Part shown: positions 49,159 through 58,454 of the stretch, piece after piece
How positions within the stretch are numbered: position 1 is the stretch's first letter
Layout of the letters: each line of letters begins with the position of its first letter
Origin: JAJFVC01 sp039698075
Lineage (GTDB): Bacteria; Planctomycetota; Planctomycetia; Pirellulales; Thermoguttaceae
Reading direction: 5' to 3'
Assembly (NCBI GenBank): GCA_039698075.1
Contig: JBDKTJ010000062.1
Coordinates: 3,129-67,128 of the forward strand
Length of the DNA stretch: 64,000 bases
Notes under the pieces: model-generated
What the model was told of the DNA's origin: nothing
The model's input: the letters and a program-made list of their open reading frames with translations, nothing else
Databases searched by the model: none
Made by a program: the position numbers and the translations under genes

Positions 49159-50448
49159 ATGACCCCCCCATCCAAAGCAAATCTTCAACTTGGCACCTTG
49201 GCGCTGCACGCCGGACAACAGCCCGACCCGACGACCGGCTCGTGCGCTGTGCCGATCCATATGACGAGCAGCTACGTCTTCAAAAGCGCCGAACATGCCG
49301 CGAAGTTGTTCGCGCTGAAGGAGCTCGGCTGGATTTACACCCGGCTGGGAAACCCCACCACCGACGTGTTCGAGCAACGGATGGCCGCGCTCGACGGCGG
49401 CGTCGGCGCCGTGGCCACCAGCAGCGGCGAACACGCCATCGCCGTGGCGCTGTTGAATCTGGCGCATTCCGGCGGCCACATCGTCTCCGGTGCGGCGTTG
49501 TACGGCGGCACCGTCACCCTGCTGGGACAGACGTTCAAGCGGCTGGGCATTGATGTGACGTTCGTCGACGCCACGCGGCCCGACGAAATTGCCAGGGCGA
49601 TTCGTCCCAACACCCGGGCCGTGTTCGTCGAATCGCTGGCCAATCCGAAAAACGACGTGCTCGACTACGACGCCATTGCCGAGGTGGCTCATCAGGCCGG
49701 GCTGCCGCTGGTTTGCGACAACACGGTGCTAACGCCGCTGCTGTTCCGTCCGTTCGAGCACGGCGTCGACATTGCGGTCTACAGCGCGACGAAATTCATT
49801 GGTGGACACGGCACGAGCATCGGCGGGGTGATCGTCGACAGCGGCCGGTTCGATTGGGGACGCCAGCCGGATCGCTGGCCGCAGTTCACCACGCCCGACC
49901 CTTCGTACCACGGCATGGTGTTTCACGATGCCATGGGCCCGATGTGTTACATTGTGACGTGCCGCACCCACTGGCTGCGCGATTTGGGCGGGGTGTTGAG
50001 TCCGGCCAATGCGTTCTTGTTCTTGCAGGGGCTCGAAACGCTGCATCTGCGGATGCCGCGCCATTGCGAAAACGCCTTGGCGGTCGCGAAGTTTTTGGAG
50101 GCCCATCCGCGGGTTCGCTGGGTCAACTATCCGGGACTGCCGTCGCATCCCGACTATCGACGGGCCCAACAATACTTGCCGCACGGTTGCGGCGCGATTT
50201 TGGGGTTCGGATTCCACGGAGGACCCGAGGCGGCGCGCCGTTTCATCGAAAAAGTGAAGCTGGCCTCGCATCTGGCGAACATCGGCGACGCGAGAACGCT
50301 GGTGATTCATCCGGCCAGCACCACGCACAGCCAGTTGACGCCCGAGGAATTGACGGCCGCCGGCATTACGAACGATTACGTTCGCGTCAGCGTCGGTTTG
50401 GAGGACGTCGCCGACATTATCGCCGATTTCGATCAAGCACTTCAATAA
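49159..50448 (+). CDS. metY: O-acetylhomoserine (thiol)-lyase, MetY-like
   Basis: 429 residues. PLP enzyme that makes homocysteine from O-acyl-homoserine and sulfide. The conserved blocks are TLALHAGQQPDPTTG, GWIYTRLGNPTTDVFEQRMA, and the PLP-binding Lys in YSATKFIGGHGTSIGG. NIGDARTLVIHPASTTHSQL marks the O-acetylhomoserine sulfhydrylase subgroup rather than MetB or MetC. ATG 49159 is chosen; a GTG at 49135 would add eight residues. It lies 90 bp before the metX-metW fusion, so the two encode successive steps of methionine synthesis. Confidence 0.93.
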   Translation: MTPPSKANLQLGTLALHAGQQPDPTTGSCAVPIHMTSSYVFKSAEHAAKLFALKELGWIYTRLGNPTTDVFEQRMAALDGGVGAVATSSGEHAIAVALLNLAHSGGHIVSGAALYGGTVTLLGQTFKRLGIDVTFVDATRPDEIARAIRPNTRAVFVESLANPKNDVLDYDAIAEVAHQAGLPLVCDNTVLTPLLFRPFEHGVDIAVYSATKFIGGHGTSIGGVIVDSGRFDWGRQPDRWPQFTTPDPSYHGMVFHDAMGPMCYIVTCRTHWLRDLGGVLSPANAFLFLQGLETLHLRMPRHCENALAVAKFLEAHPRVRWVNYPGLPSHPDYRRAQQYLPHGCGAILGFGFHGGPEAARRFIEKVKLASHLANIGDARTLVIHPASTTHSQLTPEELTAAGITNDYVRVSVGLEDVADIIADFDQALQ

Positions 50449-50532
50449 GGGGAGAGAGGAGAGGAAACAGGGAGAGTCTCACCACGTCGCGCGGCGTTCT
50501 CATCCGTACTCTCCACTCTTCACTCTCCACTC
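50449..50532. repeat. Inverted purine/pyrimidine repeat between metY and metX
   Basis: GGGGAGAGAGGAGAGG (50449-50464) and ACTCTCCACTCTTCACTCTC (from 50508, ending CACTC at 50532) are loosely inverted arms. The right arm ends seven bases before the metX ATG, where a ribosome site is expected, and no AGGAG is present there. Confidence 0.55.
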
Positions 50533-50538
50533 GCCATT

Positions 50539-52371
50539 ATGCCAAACGATCATTTTGACAGCAGCGACAGCCTTCGCAACGCTCAGCCGCTGAAACATCT
50601 ACAAACCGTGACGTTTCGAGAGCCGATCCCGTTGGAGTTGGGTCGCCAATTGCCCGAGGTGACCGTGGCGTTCGAGACCTACGGCCGGTTGAACTCCGCC
50701 GGCGACAACGCGGTGCTGATCTGCCACGCGCTGTCGGGCGACTCGCACGTCGCGCGGCACGACGAGGCCGACGACGCCGGTTGGTGGGACATCATGGTCG
50801 GGCCGGGCAAGGCGATCGACACGGATCGGTATTTCGTGATTTGCCCGAACTTCTTGGGTGGTTGCCGAGGTTCGACCGGTCCGAACAGCATCGACCCGAG
50901 GACCGGGCAGCCCTACGCCACGGATTTTCCGGTCGTCACGCTGGGCGACATCGTCGAATCCCAACGGCGATTGATCGACCATTTGGGCGTTCGCCGGCTT
51001 CGGGCGGTCGTCGGCGGATCGTTGGGCGGCCACGCCGTGCTGACTTGGGCCACGCGGCTGCCCGAGCGATTGGTCGGCGCCGTGGCCATCGCCACTTCAC
51101 CGCGGTTGACCAGCCAGGCGTTGGCGTTCGACGTGGTCGGTCGAAACGCCATTCTGCGCGATCCGACTTACCATAAGGGTCGCTACTACGATCTCGAACA
51201 CGGCCCGACCGTCGGACTGGCCATCGCGCGGATGTTGGGCCACATCACGTACCTCTCGCGCGAAGCGATGATGCAGAAGTTCGACTCCCAACGACTTCGT
51301 CCGCGCGACGTCCACACGCAGTTCGAGACCAAGTTCGCCGTCGGCTCGTATCTGGCCTATCAAGGCGATCGGTTCGGCGAGCGTTTTGACGCCAACAGCT
51401 ATCTGACGCTCACGATGGCGATCGACCTGTTCGACCTGGGCGCCACGGGCGAATCGCTGCGCCAGGCGTTGAACCGATCGACGTGCCGCTGGCTGCTGAT
51501 GAGCTTCAGCAGCGATTGGCTCTTCCCGCCGTTCCAGTCGCAAGAGCTGGTCGACGCCCTGATCGCCAGCGACAAGCCGGTCAGCTATTGCAGCATCCAG
51601 ACCGATTGCGGCCACGACGCCTTTTTGTTGCCCAACCAGTTGCACATTTACGGCGAGATGGTTCGGGCGTTTTTGGAGAATCTGGGAAGCGAAACCGGGG
51701 ATGCCGCCAACGGTCGAATCGCGGAGGTCGATCCTGCGCCTGCGGCCATTCCGCTTCCGCCTTCTTCGAGTATTTTCCACCATCACCGGTTGGATTACGA
51801 AACCATCCTGAACTTGATCCCGCCGGGCGCGAGCGTGCTCGACTTGGGTTGCGGCTCGGGCGGGCTGTTGGCCCGACTGCGCGCACGAGGACATCAACAT
51901 TTAGTCGGCGTAGAGTGGGATGAACAGGCAATCTTGACCTGCGTCCGACGCGGACTCAACGTTGTCCAGGCCGACTTGAACAAAGGGTTGACGGCCTTCG
52001 CCGACGGGCAGTTCGATTTTGTCGTGCTTTCCCAGACTCTGCAAATTGTCTTGGATGTGTCCAAGCTGTTGCACGACATGTTGCGGGTGGGCCGTCGCGG
52101 GATCGTCAGTTTCCCGAACATCGGTTTTCACAAGCGCCGCGACGAGTTGGCCAAGCTCGGGCGTTCGCCGCAAGTTCAAGCAGACCAAGGCTTTCAGTGG
52201 TACAACACGCCGTATCTTCGCTGGCTGTCGATCGCCGATTTCGAGGATTTCTGCCGGCAACAAGGCGTGACGATTCACCAGCAGATCGACTTGGACACCG
52301 AGGCCGACGTGCTGGTGCACGACGATCCGAACCGGAACGCCGACGTAGCGGTGATGGTGCTGAGCCGCTAG
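50539..52371 (+). CDS. metX: MetX-MetW fusion protein
   Basis: 610 residues. Residues 20-385 are a homoserine O-acyltransferase (MetX): Ser161 in VVGGSLGGHAVL, Asp326 in SSDWLFPP and His359 in CGHDAFLL form the triad, and GPNSIDPRTGQPY is conserved. Residues 415-610 are MetW, a SAM-binding-type partner: VLDLGCGSGGLLARL, FDFVVLSQTLQIV and GIVSFPNIGFHKRR. In other bacteria metX and metW are separate, adjacent genes. The linker (about 385-412) is Ala/Pro/Ser-rich. Whether it is acetyl or succinyl transfer cannot be read. It directly follows metY. Confidence 0.93.
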   Translation: MPNDHFDSSDSLRNAQPLKHLQTVTFREPIPLELGRQLPEVTVAFETYGRLNSAGDNAVLICHALSGDSHVARHDEADDAGWWDIMVGPGKAIDTDRYFVICPNFLGGCRGSTGPNSIDPRTGQPYATDFPVVTLGDIVESQRRLIDHLGVRRLRAVVGGSLGGHAVLTWATRLPERLVGAVAIATSPRLTSQALAFDVVGRNAILRDPTYHKGRYYDLEHGPTVGLAIARMLGHITYLSREAMMQKFDSQRLRPRDVHTQFETKFAVGSYLAYQGDRFGERFDANSYLTLTMAIDLFDLGATGESLRQALNRSTCRWLLMSFSSDWLFPPFQSQELVDALIASDKPVSYCSIQTDCGHDAFLLPNQLHIYGEMVRAFLENLGSETGDAANGRIAEVDPAPAAIPLPPSSSIFHHHRLDYETILNLIPPGASVLDLGCGSGGLLARLRARGHQHLVGVEWDEQAILTCVRRGLNVVQADLNKGLTAFADGQFDFVVLSQTLQIVLDVSKLLHDMLRVGRRGIVSFPNIGFHKRRDELAKLGRSPQVQADQGFQWYNTPYLRWLSIADFEDFCRQQGVTIHQQIDLDTEADVLVHDDPNRNADVAVMVLSR

Positions 52372-52379
52372 CACTACAG

Positions 52380-52555
52380 CGCTGGGTTCACCACGGAGCC
52401 ACGGAGGACACTGAGACAGAAGCGTAAAAGGGATAAGAACTTAGGGCCATGGCGCCGTTCTCAGAAATGCGACGACCTTGCCGCGCCAGGTGGCGGCCTG
52501 CAAGAGCACCTTCTTTTCTGCTTTCTCGGTGTTCTCCGTGTCTCCGTGGTGAGTT
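52380..52555 (+). repeat. MITE-like two-armed element, copy 2
   Basis: CGCTGGGTTCACCACGGAG at one end, TCTCCGTGTCTCCGTGGTGA at the other. The interior GGGATAAGAACTTAGGGCC and CGACGACCTTG are shared with the copy at 839-1006 in the opposite orientation. Copy 2 is 8 bp longer through one variable stretch near 52490-52510. It starts 9 bp after the metX-metW stop. Confidence 0.8.
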
Positions 52556-52789
52556 AGTGCTAGGAACTTCTTCAAAGGCCGTCCGTCGGGCCTCCCTCGG
52601 TTGGGAGCGTCGAACCGCTTTGGAACCGGCCCGAAAAGATTTCCGGCAGAAACGGTGCAATCGGCATTCCTGGTCTGCCGATACGTGATACAGGCATGCG
52701 CTTGCGCGGCCGATGCGGTCAACGTGTACTCCCCAATAGGGGCATAACGCCGATCGCCGCCGCGGCTTTCTCTCCAGGAGTCCGACACT
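52556..52789. other. Intergenic region upstream of the 110-residue protein
   Basis: About 230 bp holding only the promoter region of the next gene. No gene or strong hairpin is visible. With the repeat element before it, the gene-free stretch spans 52372-52789. Confidence 0.4.
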
Positions 52790-53122
52790 ATGCAAATCAA
52801 GGTCTATGTTCCCAAGGTCATCGAGATTCCCAGCGAGTATTTGCCGGCATTGGCCAAACGAGCGGCCGACAGCTTAGGCGAACGCTCTCACGAGGTCTCG
52901 GCAACCCGGGGACATCTGGTCCGTCAAGCCGTTCAAGATGGGCTGCTTCGGGAGTTCGATCCCTTGTTGGGCGAAGACGGCACGGTCGACGTGGTTTGCG
53001 ACCCCGGCTTGGAAATCCCGTTGGAGTTCGAAAACCGGACTCTCACGCTGGCGGAATTGCTCGACGCCCTGCAATACAAACGCACGTTGGACGAGTCGCA
53101 ACCGTCGGCCGAAGCGGCCTGA
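52790..53122 (+). CDS. Small protein of unknown function
   Basis: 110 residues. MQIKVYVPKVIEIPSEYLPAL starts an alpha/beta protein with no signal peptide or membrane segment; residues 68-90 (VVCDPGLEIPLEFENRTLTL) look like beta strands. The ribosome site AGGAG (52776-52780) stands 9 nt before the start. Not recognised as a known family. It has normal codon use and no neighbour in the same direction close enough to suggest an operon. Confidence 0.6.
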   Translation: MQIKVYVPKVIEIPSEYLPALAKRAADSLGERSHEVSATRGHLVRQAVQDGLLREFDPLLGEDGTVDVVCDPGLEIPLEFENRTLTLAELLDALQYKRTLDESQPSAEAA

Positions 53123-53251
53123 CACGCGGCTTTTCAGACAAGAGTGGAGCGGATCCCGGTCCATCCCTCTTGCCGGACGTCGCGCGCAACCCGGGCGGAC
53201 CGATTTTTCATCGGCGATGCTTCCTGCAAGCAGAGCAAACAAGAGTGCGGC

Positions 53252-53359
53252 CTAGTCTCGGGCCTTCTTGCGATGCGTCTGAACGAGGATTTCCGTCGCC
53301 AGAAAGCAGATCGCTAAAAAGCTCGCGCCGACAAGGGAATAGACGATTTCGACGGGCAT
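53252..53359 (-). CDS. Possible 35-residue single-pass membrane protein
   Basis: ATG 53359 to TAG 53252. The peptide MPVEIVYSLVGASFLAICFL has a hydrophobic stretch of about 15-20 residues and ends in a basic tail (HRKKARD), a common small-membrane-protein design. There is no clear ribosome site. It lies in an otherwise empty gap. Expression is unproven. Confidence 0.35.
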   Translation of the reverse strand: MPVEIVYSLVGASFLAICFLATEILVQTHRKKARD

Positions 53360-53659
53360 GGCGAGTCTCGGGGGGCGGGTGAACGATGGATGCCAACGAC
53401 CATTCAAACGTGCGCGTTGTCGCCTGTTGACCCGGTGCTGGGGGTAAACAGGTTGATTTTCTCACCAAGAAAAACGCAGCTTTGAATCGGAATCCGTCAG
53501 GGGTCTGCAATTCTCATCGACCCATGCGTCCGTCCGGCTCAAATCCATCGGTTTGCGGTTCTTCGACCGATTCGTCCGAATCAAATCGCCCAAACGTCAA
53601 GATTTTTGCGTTCGTTGCGATCCATCCACGGACGTGTTCTTGAATGGACGCTCCGCGCG
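53360..53659. other. Intergenic region, no supported gene
   Basis: About 300 bp with no supported gene. The open frames in it are antisense or lack starts with a ribosome site. Confidence 0.4.
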
Positions 53660-53917
53660 CTACCGCGAAGCCGTGTGGCCGCGACGCTCCGCCTTTTGTT
53701 GGAGAATCCGCACTTCCAGATCGCCCTGGGTCTTTTGGGCCCATTGCTCCAAATTTACGCACCATTCCAAGGCTTTTTTGTCGTGAAGCGGGAAGTCGGC
53801 GATGTCGTGCTCTCGGCTTCGACTGGCCATGTGCCGCACGATCGAAGCCAAATCGAGCATCCGCAGGGCCAAACGGTCGAGTTGTTCGGGATTGTAGGTT
53901 TGCAGCGTCATGGGCAT
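53660..53917 (-). CDS. Small conserved planctomycete protein, function unknown
   Basis: 85 residues from ATG 53917 (or 83 from ATG 53911). Helical throughout: TLQTYNPEQLDRLALRMLDL, then HDKKALEWCVNLEQWAQKTQ. No signal peptide. The longer frame extending to 54118 is antisense to typA and is rejected. The pattern PEQLDRLALRxLDLA seems to be shared by short planctomycete proteins of unknown role. It is divergent from typA with about 124 bp between starts. Confidence 0.55.
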   Translation of the reverse strand: MPMTLQTYNPEQLDRLALRMLDLASIVRHMASRSREHDIADFPLHDKKALEWCVNLEQWAQKTQGDLEVRILQQKAERRGHTASR

Positions 53918-54041
53918 TATTTTACCCAAAACTTTTGGTTTTGTCCATGCAATCTTGTCCGTGGTGAAGCCCTGGCCGCTTGACTCCCCCCGGCCGGACT
54001 GATAGGCTGATTGGTTTCGCAATCCTTTAGCCCACTTCCCC

Positions 54042-55859
54042 ATGCGCCGCACTGACATCCGCAACGTCGCCATCATCGCCCACGTTGACCACGGCAAAAC
54101 CAGCTTGGTCGATTGCATGCTGCATCAAAGCGGCCGATACCGCGAAACCCAATTGGTTGGCGAGCAGATTCTCGACTCGAACGATCTGGAGCGAGAACGC
54201 GGCATCACAATTCTGGCCAAAAACATCGCCGTTCCCTACAAAGGCGTGAAGATCAACATCATCGACACGCCCGGTCACGCCGATTTCGGCGGCGAGGTGG
54301 AGCGGGTGCTGCGCATGGCCGACGGCGCGCTGGTGTTGGTCGACGCCGCCGAGGGCCCGATGCCGCAAACCCGGTTCGTCTTGGGCAAGGCGTTCGAGTG
54401 CGGTTTGCGTCCGATCGTCGTGATCAACAAAATCGATCGGCCCGACGCTCGGCCGCACGAAGTGGTCGACGAGGTGTTGGAGCTGTTTTTGCAGTTGGGC
54501 GCCGACGACACGCTGGCCGATTTCCCGTATTTGTTCGCCAGCTCGAAGTTGGGCTACGCCACCGACGATCCGGCCAAGCCGACCGACAGCATCCAGTCGC
54601 TGATGGACATGATTTTGGAGAAAATTCCCGGCCCGGACGTCGATCTCGACCTGCCGCTGCAAATGTTGGTCACCACGCTCGACTGGTCCGACTACGTGGG
54701 GCGGATCGCCATCGGGCGGGTGCAGTCGGGCACGGTTCGCAAAGGTCAAAACGTCGCGCTGATGCAGGCCGACGATCGGATCGTCTCGACCAAGGCCGTC
54801 TCGGTCTACGTGTTCGAGGACCTCGGCCGCGTCGAGGTTCACGAGGTGGACGCCGGCGACATTTGCGCGATCGTCGGGCTCGAAGGCGTCGAGATCGGCG
54901 ACACCGTGGCTTCGCCGACCGAGCCGCGCGCGTTGCCTCGGCTGAAGGTTGACGAGCCGACGTTGAAAATGACCTTCGGCGTCAATTCGTCGCCGCTGGC
55001 CGGACGCGAAGGAAAATATCTGACCAGCCGCCATTTGCGCGAGCGGTTGATGCGCGAGTTGGAGCGGAACGTGGCCTTGCGGGTCGAGCCGATTCCCGGC
55101 ACCGAGCAGTTTTCGGTCGCCGGCCGCGGCATCCTCCATCTGTCCGTGCTGATCGAAACCATGCGGCGCGAGGGCTACGAACTGTCGGTCGGCAAGCCCC
55201 AGGTGATTTTCCGCGAGATCGACGGCCAAATGTGCGAGCCGTTCGAGAGTCTGGTCGTCGAGACGCCGTCCGAACGCACCGGTCCGGTGATGGAGTTGGT
55301 CGGCGAACGCCGCGCCCAGTTGGTCGAAATGACCTCGCACAACGACTACACGTTCATGGTTTTCTCGATTCCCGCCCGGGGCCTGATCGGCCTGCGCACC
55401 CGATTGCTCAACGCCACGCAAGGCACGGCGGTGATCCACCATCGGTTCGAGGGCTATCGGCCCATGGCCGAATCGATCCCGGGCCGCACGACCGGCGTCT
55501 TGGTGTCGATCGCCGCGGGCAAGGCCGTCGCGTTTGGGCTCGACAGTCTCCAGCAGCGGGCCGAGTTGCACGTCTCGCCCGGCGACGTGATTTACGAGGG
55601 CATGATCGTCGGCGAGAACAGTCGACCGGAGGACATGAACGTCAATCCGACGAAGGAAAAGAAGCTGTCGAACATGCGTGCCGTAGGCCACGACCGCAAC
55701 ATCCTGCTGAAGCCGGCCCGCAAAATGTCGCTCGAAGAGGCGTTGGAGTTCATCGCCGACGACGAACTGGTCGAAGTGACGCCCAGTCTGATCCGGCTGC
55801 GCAAAATTCTCCTGAAGGAAACCGATCGGCGCCGCGCGAATCGTCAGGCCGCCGGTTAA
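54042..55859 (+). CDS. typA: Translational GTPase TypA/BipA
   Basis: 605 residues. A ribosome-associated GTPase related to EF-G. G motifs: AHVDHGKTSLVD (P-loop), the switch-I block ERERGITILAKN, DTPGHADFGGEV and NKIDRPDA. The C-terminal part carries SVLIETMRREGYELSVGKPQV and the TypA-specific domain with RPEDMNVNPTKEKKLSNMRA. Start ATG 54042 within the 5' flank of the small divergent gene. It is followed by the YfhO-like gene after 39 bp. Confidence 0.97.
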   Translation: MRRTDIRNVAIIAHVDHGKTSLVDCMLHQSGRYRETQLVGEQILDSNDLERERGITILAKNIAVPYKGVKINIIDTPGHADFGGEVERVLRMADGALVLVDAAEGPMPQTRFVLGKAFECGLRPIVVINKIDRPDARPHEVVDEVLELFLQLGADDTLADFPYLFASSKLGYATDDPAKPTDSIQSLMDMILEKIPGPDVDLDLPLQMLVTTLDWSDYVGRIAIGRVQSGTVRKGQNVALMQADDRIVSTKAVSVYVFEDLGRVEVHEVDAGDICAIVGLEGVEIGDTVASPTEPRALPRLKVDEPTLKMTFGVNSSPLAGREGKYLTSRHLRERLMRELERNVALRVEPIPGTEQFSVAGRGILHLSVLIETMRREGYELSVGKPQVIFREIDGQMCEPFESLVVETPSERTGPVMELVGERRAQLVEMTSHNDYTFMVFSIPARGLIGLRTRLLNATQGTAVIHHRFEGYRPMAESIPGRTTGVLVSIAAGKAVAFGLDSLQQRAELHVSPGDVIYEGMIVGENSRPEDMNVNPTKEKKLSNMRAVGHDRNILLKPARKMSLEEALEFIADDELVEVTPSLIRLRKILLKETDRRRANRQAAG

Positions 55860-55898
55860 CAGGCGGTTTCACGCGAGCGGCGACATGGGCAAAGATCC

Positions 55899-58412
55899 AT
55901 GGCTGAAAAACGCAATTCGAAGAAGACGAAGAACGACGTTTCCGCCAATTTCCCGCAAGAGCCGGCTGCCGCGACGCAGGCCGATCGACCGTGGCTCCGC
56001 GCGGCGTGGGTGGCGGTCGGAATCGTCGTTTGCCAGGCGATTTTGTTCGGTCCGTCGCTGGTGGGCTGGAAAATTCTGCTGCCGTTGGACTATCTGGCCA
56101 GTCCCGGCGTCTACCTGCCGCGGTCGCCGGAGACCGAAAACCTGCCGCTGCACAATTACGTGCGGTCGGATCTGATTTTGATGGGCGAACCGAATCGCCA
56201 GTTCGCCGCCGGAGAGTTTCGCGCCGGGCGGCTGCCGCTTTGGATGCCGTATCAATTCGCCGGCTGTCCGTTCGCGGGCTTTTCAAAATACTCGCCGTTC
56301 GAGTGGATCGGCTATTGCGTCCGTTCGCCGATCGCCTTGGCGTGGGCGCAACTGTTGCTGGCGCTGTTCATCGGGGCGGGCACGTATTGGTTTTGTCGGC
56401 ATGCGCTGCACGTAGGCCCCTGGCCTGCGACCGTCGCGGCGTGGTGCTGGCCCATGGCGGGCTTTTTCGTCTTTTGGCAAGGTTACGGACCCGTGTTCGC
56501 CGCGGCGTGGCTGCCGTGGTTGTTGTTGGCCGTCGACCGAACGGTTCGTCGGACGGGGCCTTGGGCGGCGCCGTCGCTGGCCGTTGCCACCGGGCTGCTG
56601 TTGGTCAGCGGACAGCTCGACGTGGCCGCTCAGGTGTTGCTGGCGTCGGGTTTGTATGCCGTCTGGTGTTTCATCGACCAATACGGCAAACAGTGCTTCA
56701 GTCGGGCCGTGCTGCCGGCGATTGCGGCGGTAACGATCGCCTGGCTGCTGGGCATGCTGTTGGCCTCGCCCTATTGGATTCCGTTGGTCGAGTATTCGCG
56801 GACCGGCTCACGCATGGCTCGTCGCAGCCAAGGCGAGGAAGAGCGTCCGCCGGTGGGCCTCGAAGCGCTGCCCGAAATCGTCTTGCCCGACGTGTACGGC
56901 TCGACCCAGATCGGCAACTTTCCGATCTTCCCCAAAGGCCAAGGCAACCAGTTGGAGAGCGCATCGGTCACGTACACGGGACTGTTGATCACGTTGCTGG
57001 CCGCGCCGTTGGCCTGGTGCAGCCGCCGGCATCGCTCGATGAACGTGTTTTGGGCGATTCTCGCCGTGCTCGGCGTCAGTTGGTGCCTGGACGTTCCGGG
57101 GGTCGTCGATCTGTTGCGGCTGCCGGGTTTGAAAATGATGTCGCACAATCGGTTCACGTTCGCCACGTCGATGGCCCTGTTGGCGATGGCGGCCGTCGGA
57201 TTGGACGTGCTTTGGCGCAACGAGGTCCGGCCTCGCGGGTGGTTCTTGATCGGGGCGGGCGTGTTGGCTGCCATGCTGCTTTGGTGTCTCTGGCGGACGG
57301 TCGTGCCGCCCGAGCCGATCGCCACGCAGTTGGGCCAGGCGGTGGCCTCGGGCCAACAGGTGTTTCGCGTGCCCGATGCGGCAAGCGTGCGACGCATTCA
57401 AGAGAATTTTTCGGTCCATTACGCCATGGCGGCGGCCTTGTGTCTGGTCGGCGCGGCGGCGTGGCTGCTGATTTGGCGTCAGAAAACGGCGGCACGCTGG
57501 CTATTGCCCGTGTTGTCGGGCCTGATGGTGGTCGATCTCGTTTGGTTTGCGTTCGGACGCAGCTCGCAGTGCGATCCCGCGTTGTATTATCCTCGGATTC
57601 CCGCATTGGAAGAAACGGCGGCCGCGGGGCCGGGCCGAATCCTCGGCGTCGGGTGTCTGCCGGCGGCGCTGGCCCAAACGCACGGACTCCGCGACATCCG
57701 CGGCTACGACGCCGTGGACCCCGCCAGGCTGATGGACTTGATGCATTTGGCCGTCGCCCCAAACACCGCCTCGCCGATGTACGCCATGACGCAGTGGTTC
57801 ATTCCGCAGATCTACGTTTCGCCAAAAGGCGATTTGCGGCTTTCCCCCGTCTTGGATCTGCTGAACGTTCGCTGGTTGGTGTTTCGCGGACAGCCGCGGT
57901 CGCCGCTGCGGCCGCAGTTCGCCAGTCCCGACTACTGGGTCGTGGCCAATCCGAACGTTTTGCCGCGGGCGTTCGTGCCCGAGCGGGTTGAAACGGTCGC
58001 CGACGACGCCGAACGTCTGGTTCGCTTGGGCAATCCCGGGTTCAACCCACGGCAGGTGGCCTACGTGGAGCAACCGCTCGAACTGCCCGAGCGCTGCCGC
58101 GGCGAGGCGCGGATCGTCGACGAAATCCCCAGCCGCGTCACGATCTCGTTGGACATGCAGACGCCGGGTCTGGTCGTGCTCGGCGATCTTTGGGACACGG
58201 GTTGGAACGCCTATCTCGACGGGAAGTCGGTCGCCGTGTTGCGGACCAATCACGCCCTGCGCGGCGTCGTCGCGCCGAAGGGTCGCGGCACGCTGGAGTT
58301 CCGCTACGAACCGATCGGTTTTGCGTGGGGGCTGCGACTGTCCGGGCTGGCCGTCGTCGCGTTGGTCGGTTGGTCGGGCGTTTTATGGCGCCACCGACGA
58401 AAGACGAGCTGA
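55899..58412 (+). CDS. YfhO-like multi-pass membrane protein (GT-C-type)
   Basis: 837 residues. About a dozen hydrophobic segments in the first 530 residues. The N-terminal loop ILLPLDYLASPGVYLPRS and WMPYQFAGCPFAGFSKYSPF resemble the first periplasmic loop of YfhO-type proteins, which are GT-C-fold glycosyltransferases or related lipid-linked sugar enzymes. The C-terminal periplasmic domain contains DVVLGVGCLPAALA-like and GLVVLGDLWDTGWNAYLDGK segments. It lies 39 bp after typA on the plus strand. The substrate is unknown. It is convergent with the TMTC-like paralogs; the gap is only 42 bp. Confidence 0.75.
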   Translation: MAEKRNSKKTKNDVSANFPQEPAAATQADRPWLRAAWVAVGIVVCQAILFGPSLVGWKILLPLDYLASPGVYLPRSPETENLPLHNYVRSDLILMGEPNRQFAAGEFRAGRLPLWMPYQFAGCPFAGFSKYSPFEWIGYCVRSPIALAWAQLLLALFIGAGTYWFCRHALHVGPWPATVAAWCWPMAGFFVFWQGYGPVFAAAWLPWLLLAVDRTVRRTGPWAAPSLAVATGLLLVSGQLDVAAQVLLASGLYAVWCFIDQYGKQCFSRAVLPAIAAVTIAWLLGMLLASPYWIPLVEYSRTGSRMARRSQGEEERPPVGLEALPEIVLPDVYGSTQIGNFPIFPKGQGNQLESASVTYTGLLITLLAAPLAWCSRRHRSMNVFWAILAVLGVSWCLDVPGVVDLLRLPGLKMMSHNRFTFATSMALLAMAAVGLDVLWRNEVRPRGWFLIGAGVLAAMLLWCLWRTVVPPEPIATQLGQAVASGQQVFRVPDAASVRRIQENFSVHYAMAAALCLVGAAAWLLIWRQKTAARWLLPVLSGLMVVDLVWFAFGRSSQCDPALYYPRIPALEETAAAGPGRILGVGCLPAALAQTHGLRDIRGYDAVDPARLMDLMHLAVAPNTASPMYAMTQWFIPQIYVSPKGDLRLSPVLDLLNVRWLVFRGQPRSPLRPQFASPDYWVVANPNVLPRAFVPERVETVADDAERLVRLGNPGFNPRQVAYVEQPLELPERCRGEARIVDEIPSRVTISLDMQTPGLVVLGDLWDTGWNAYLDGKSVAVLRTNHALRGVVAPKGRGTLEFRYEPIGFAWGLRLSGLAVVALVGWSGVLWRHRRKTS

Positions 58413-58454
58413 AGCCGCGTTGCTTTTCTCGCGGTTGCCGTGTCGCTTGCGAGT

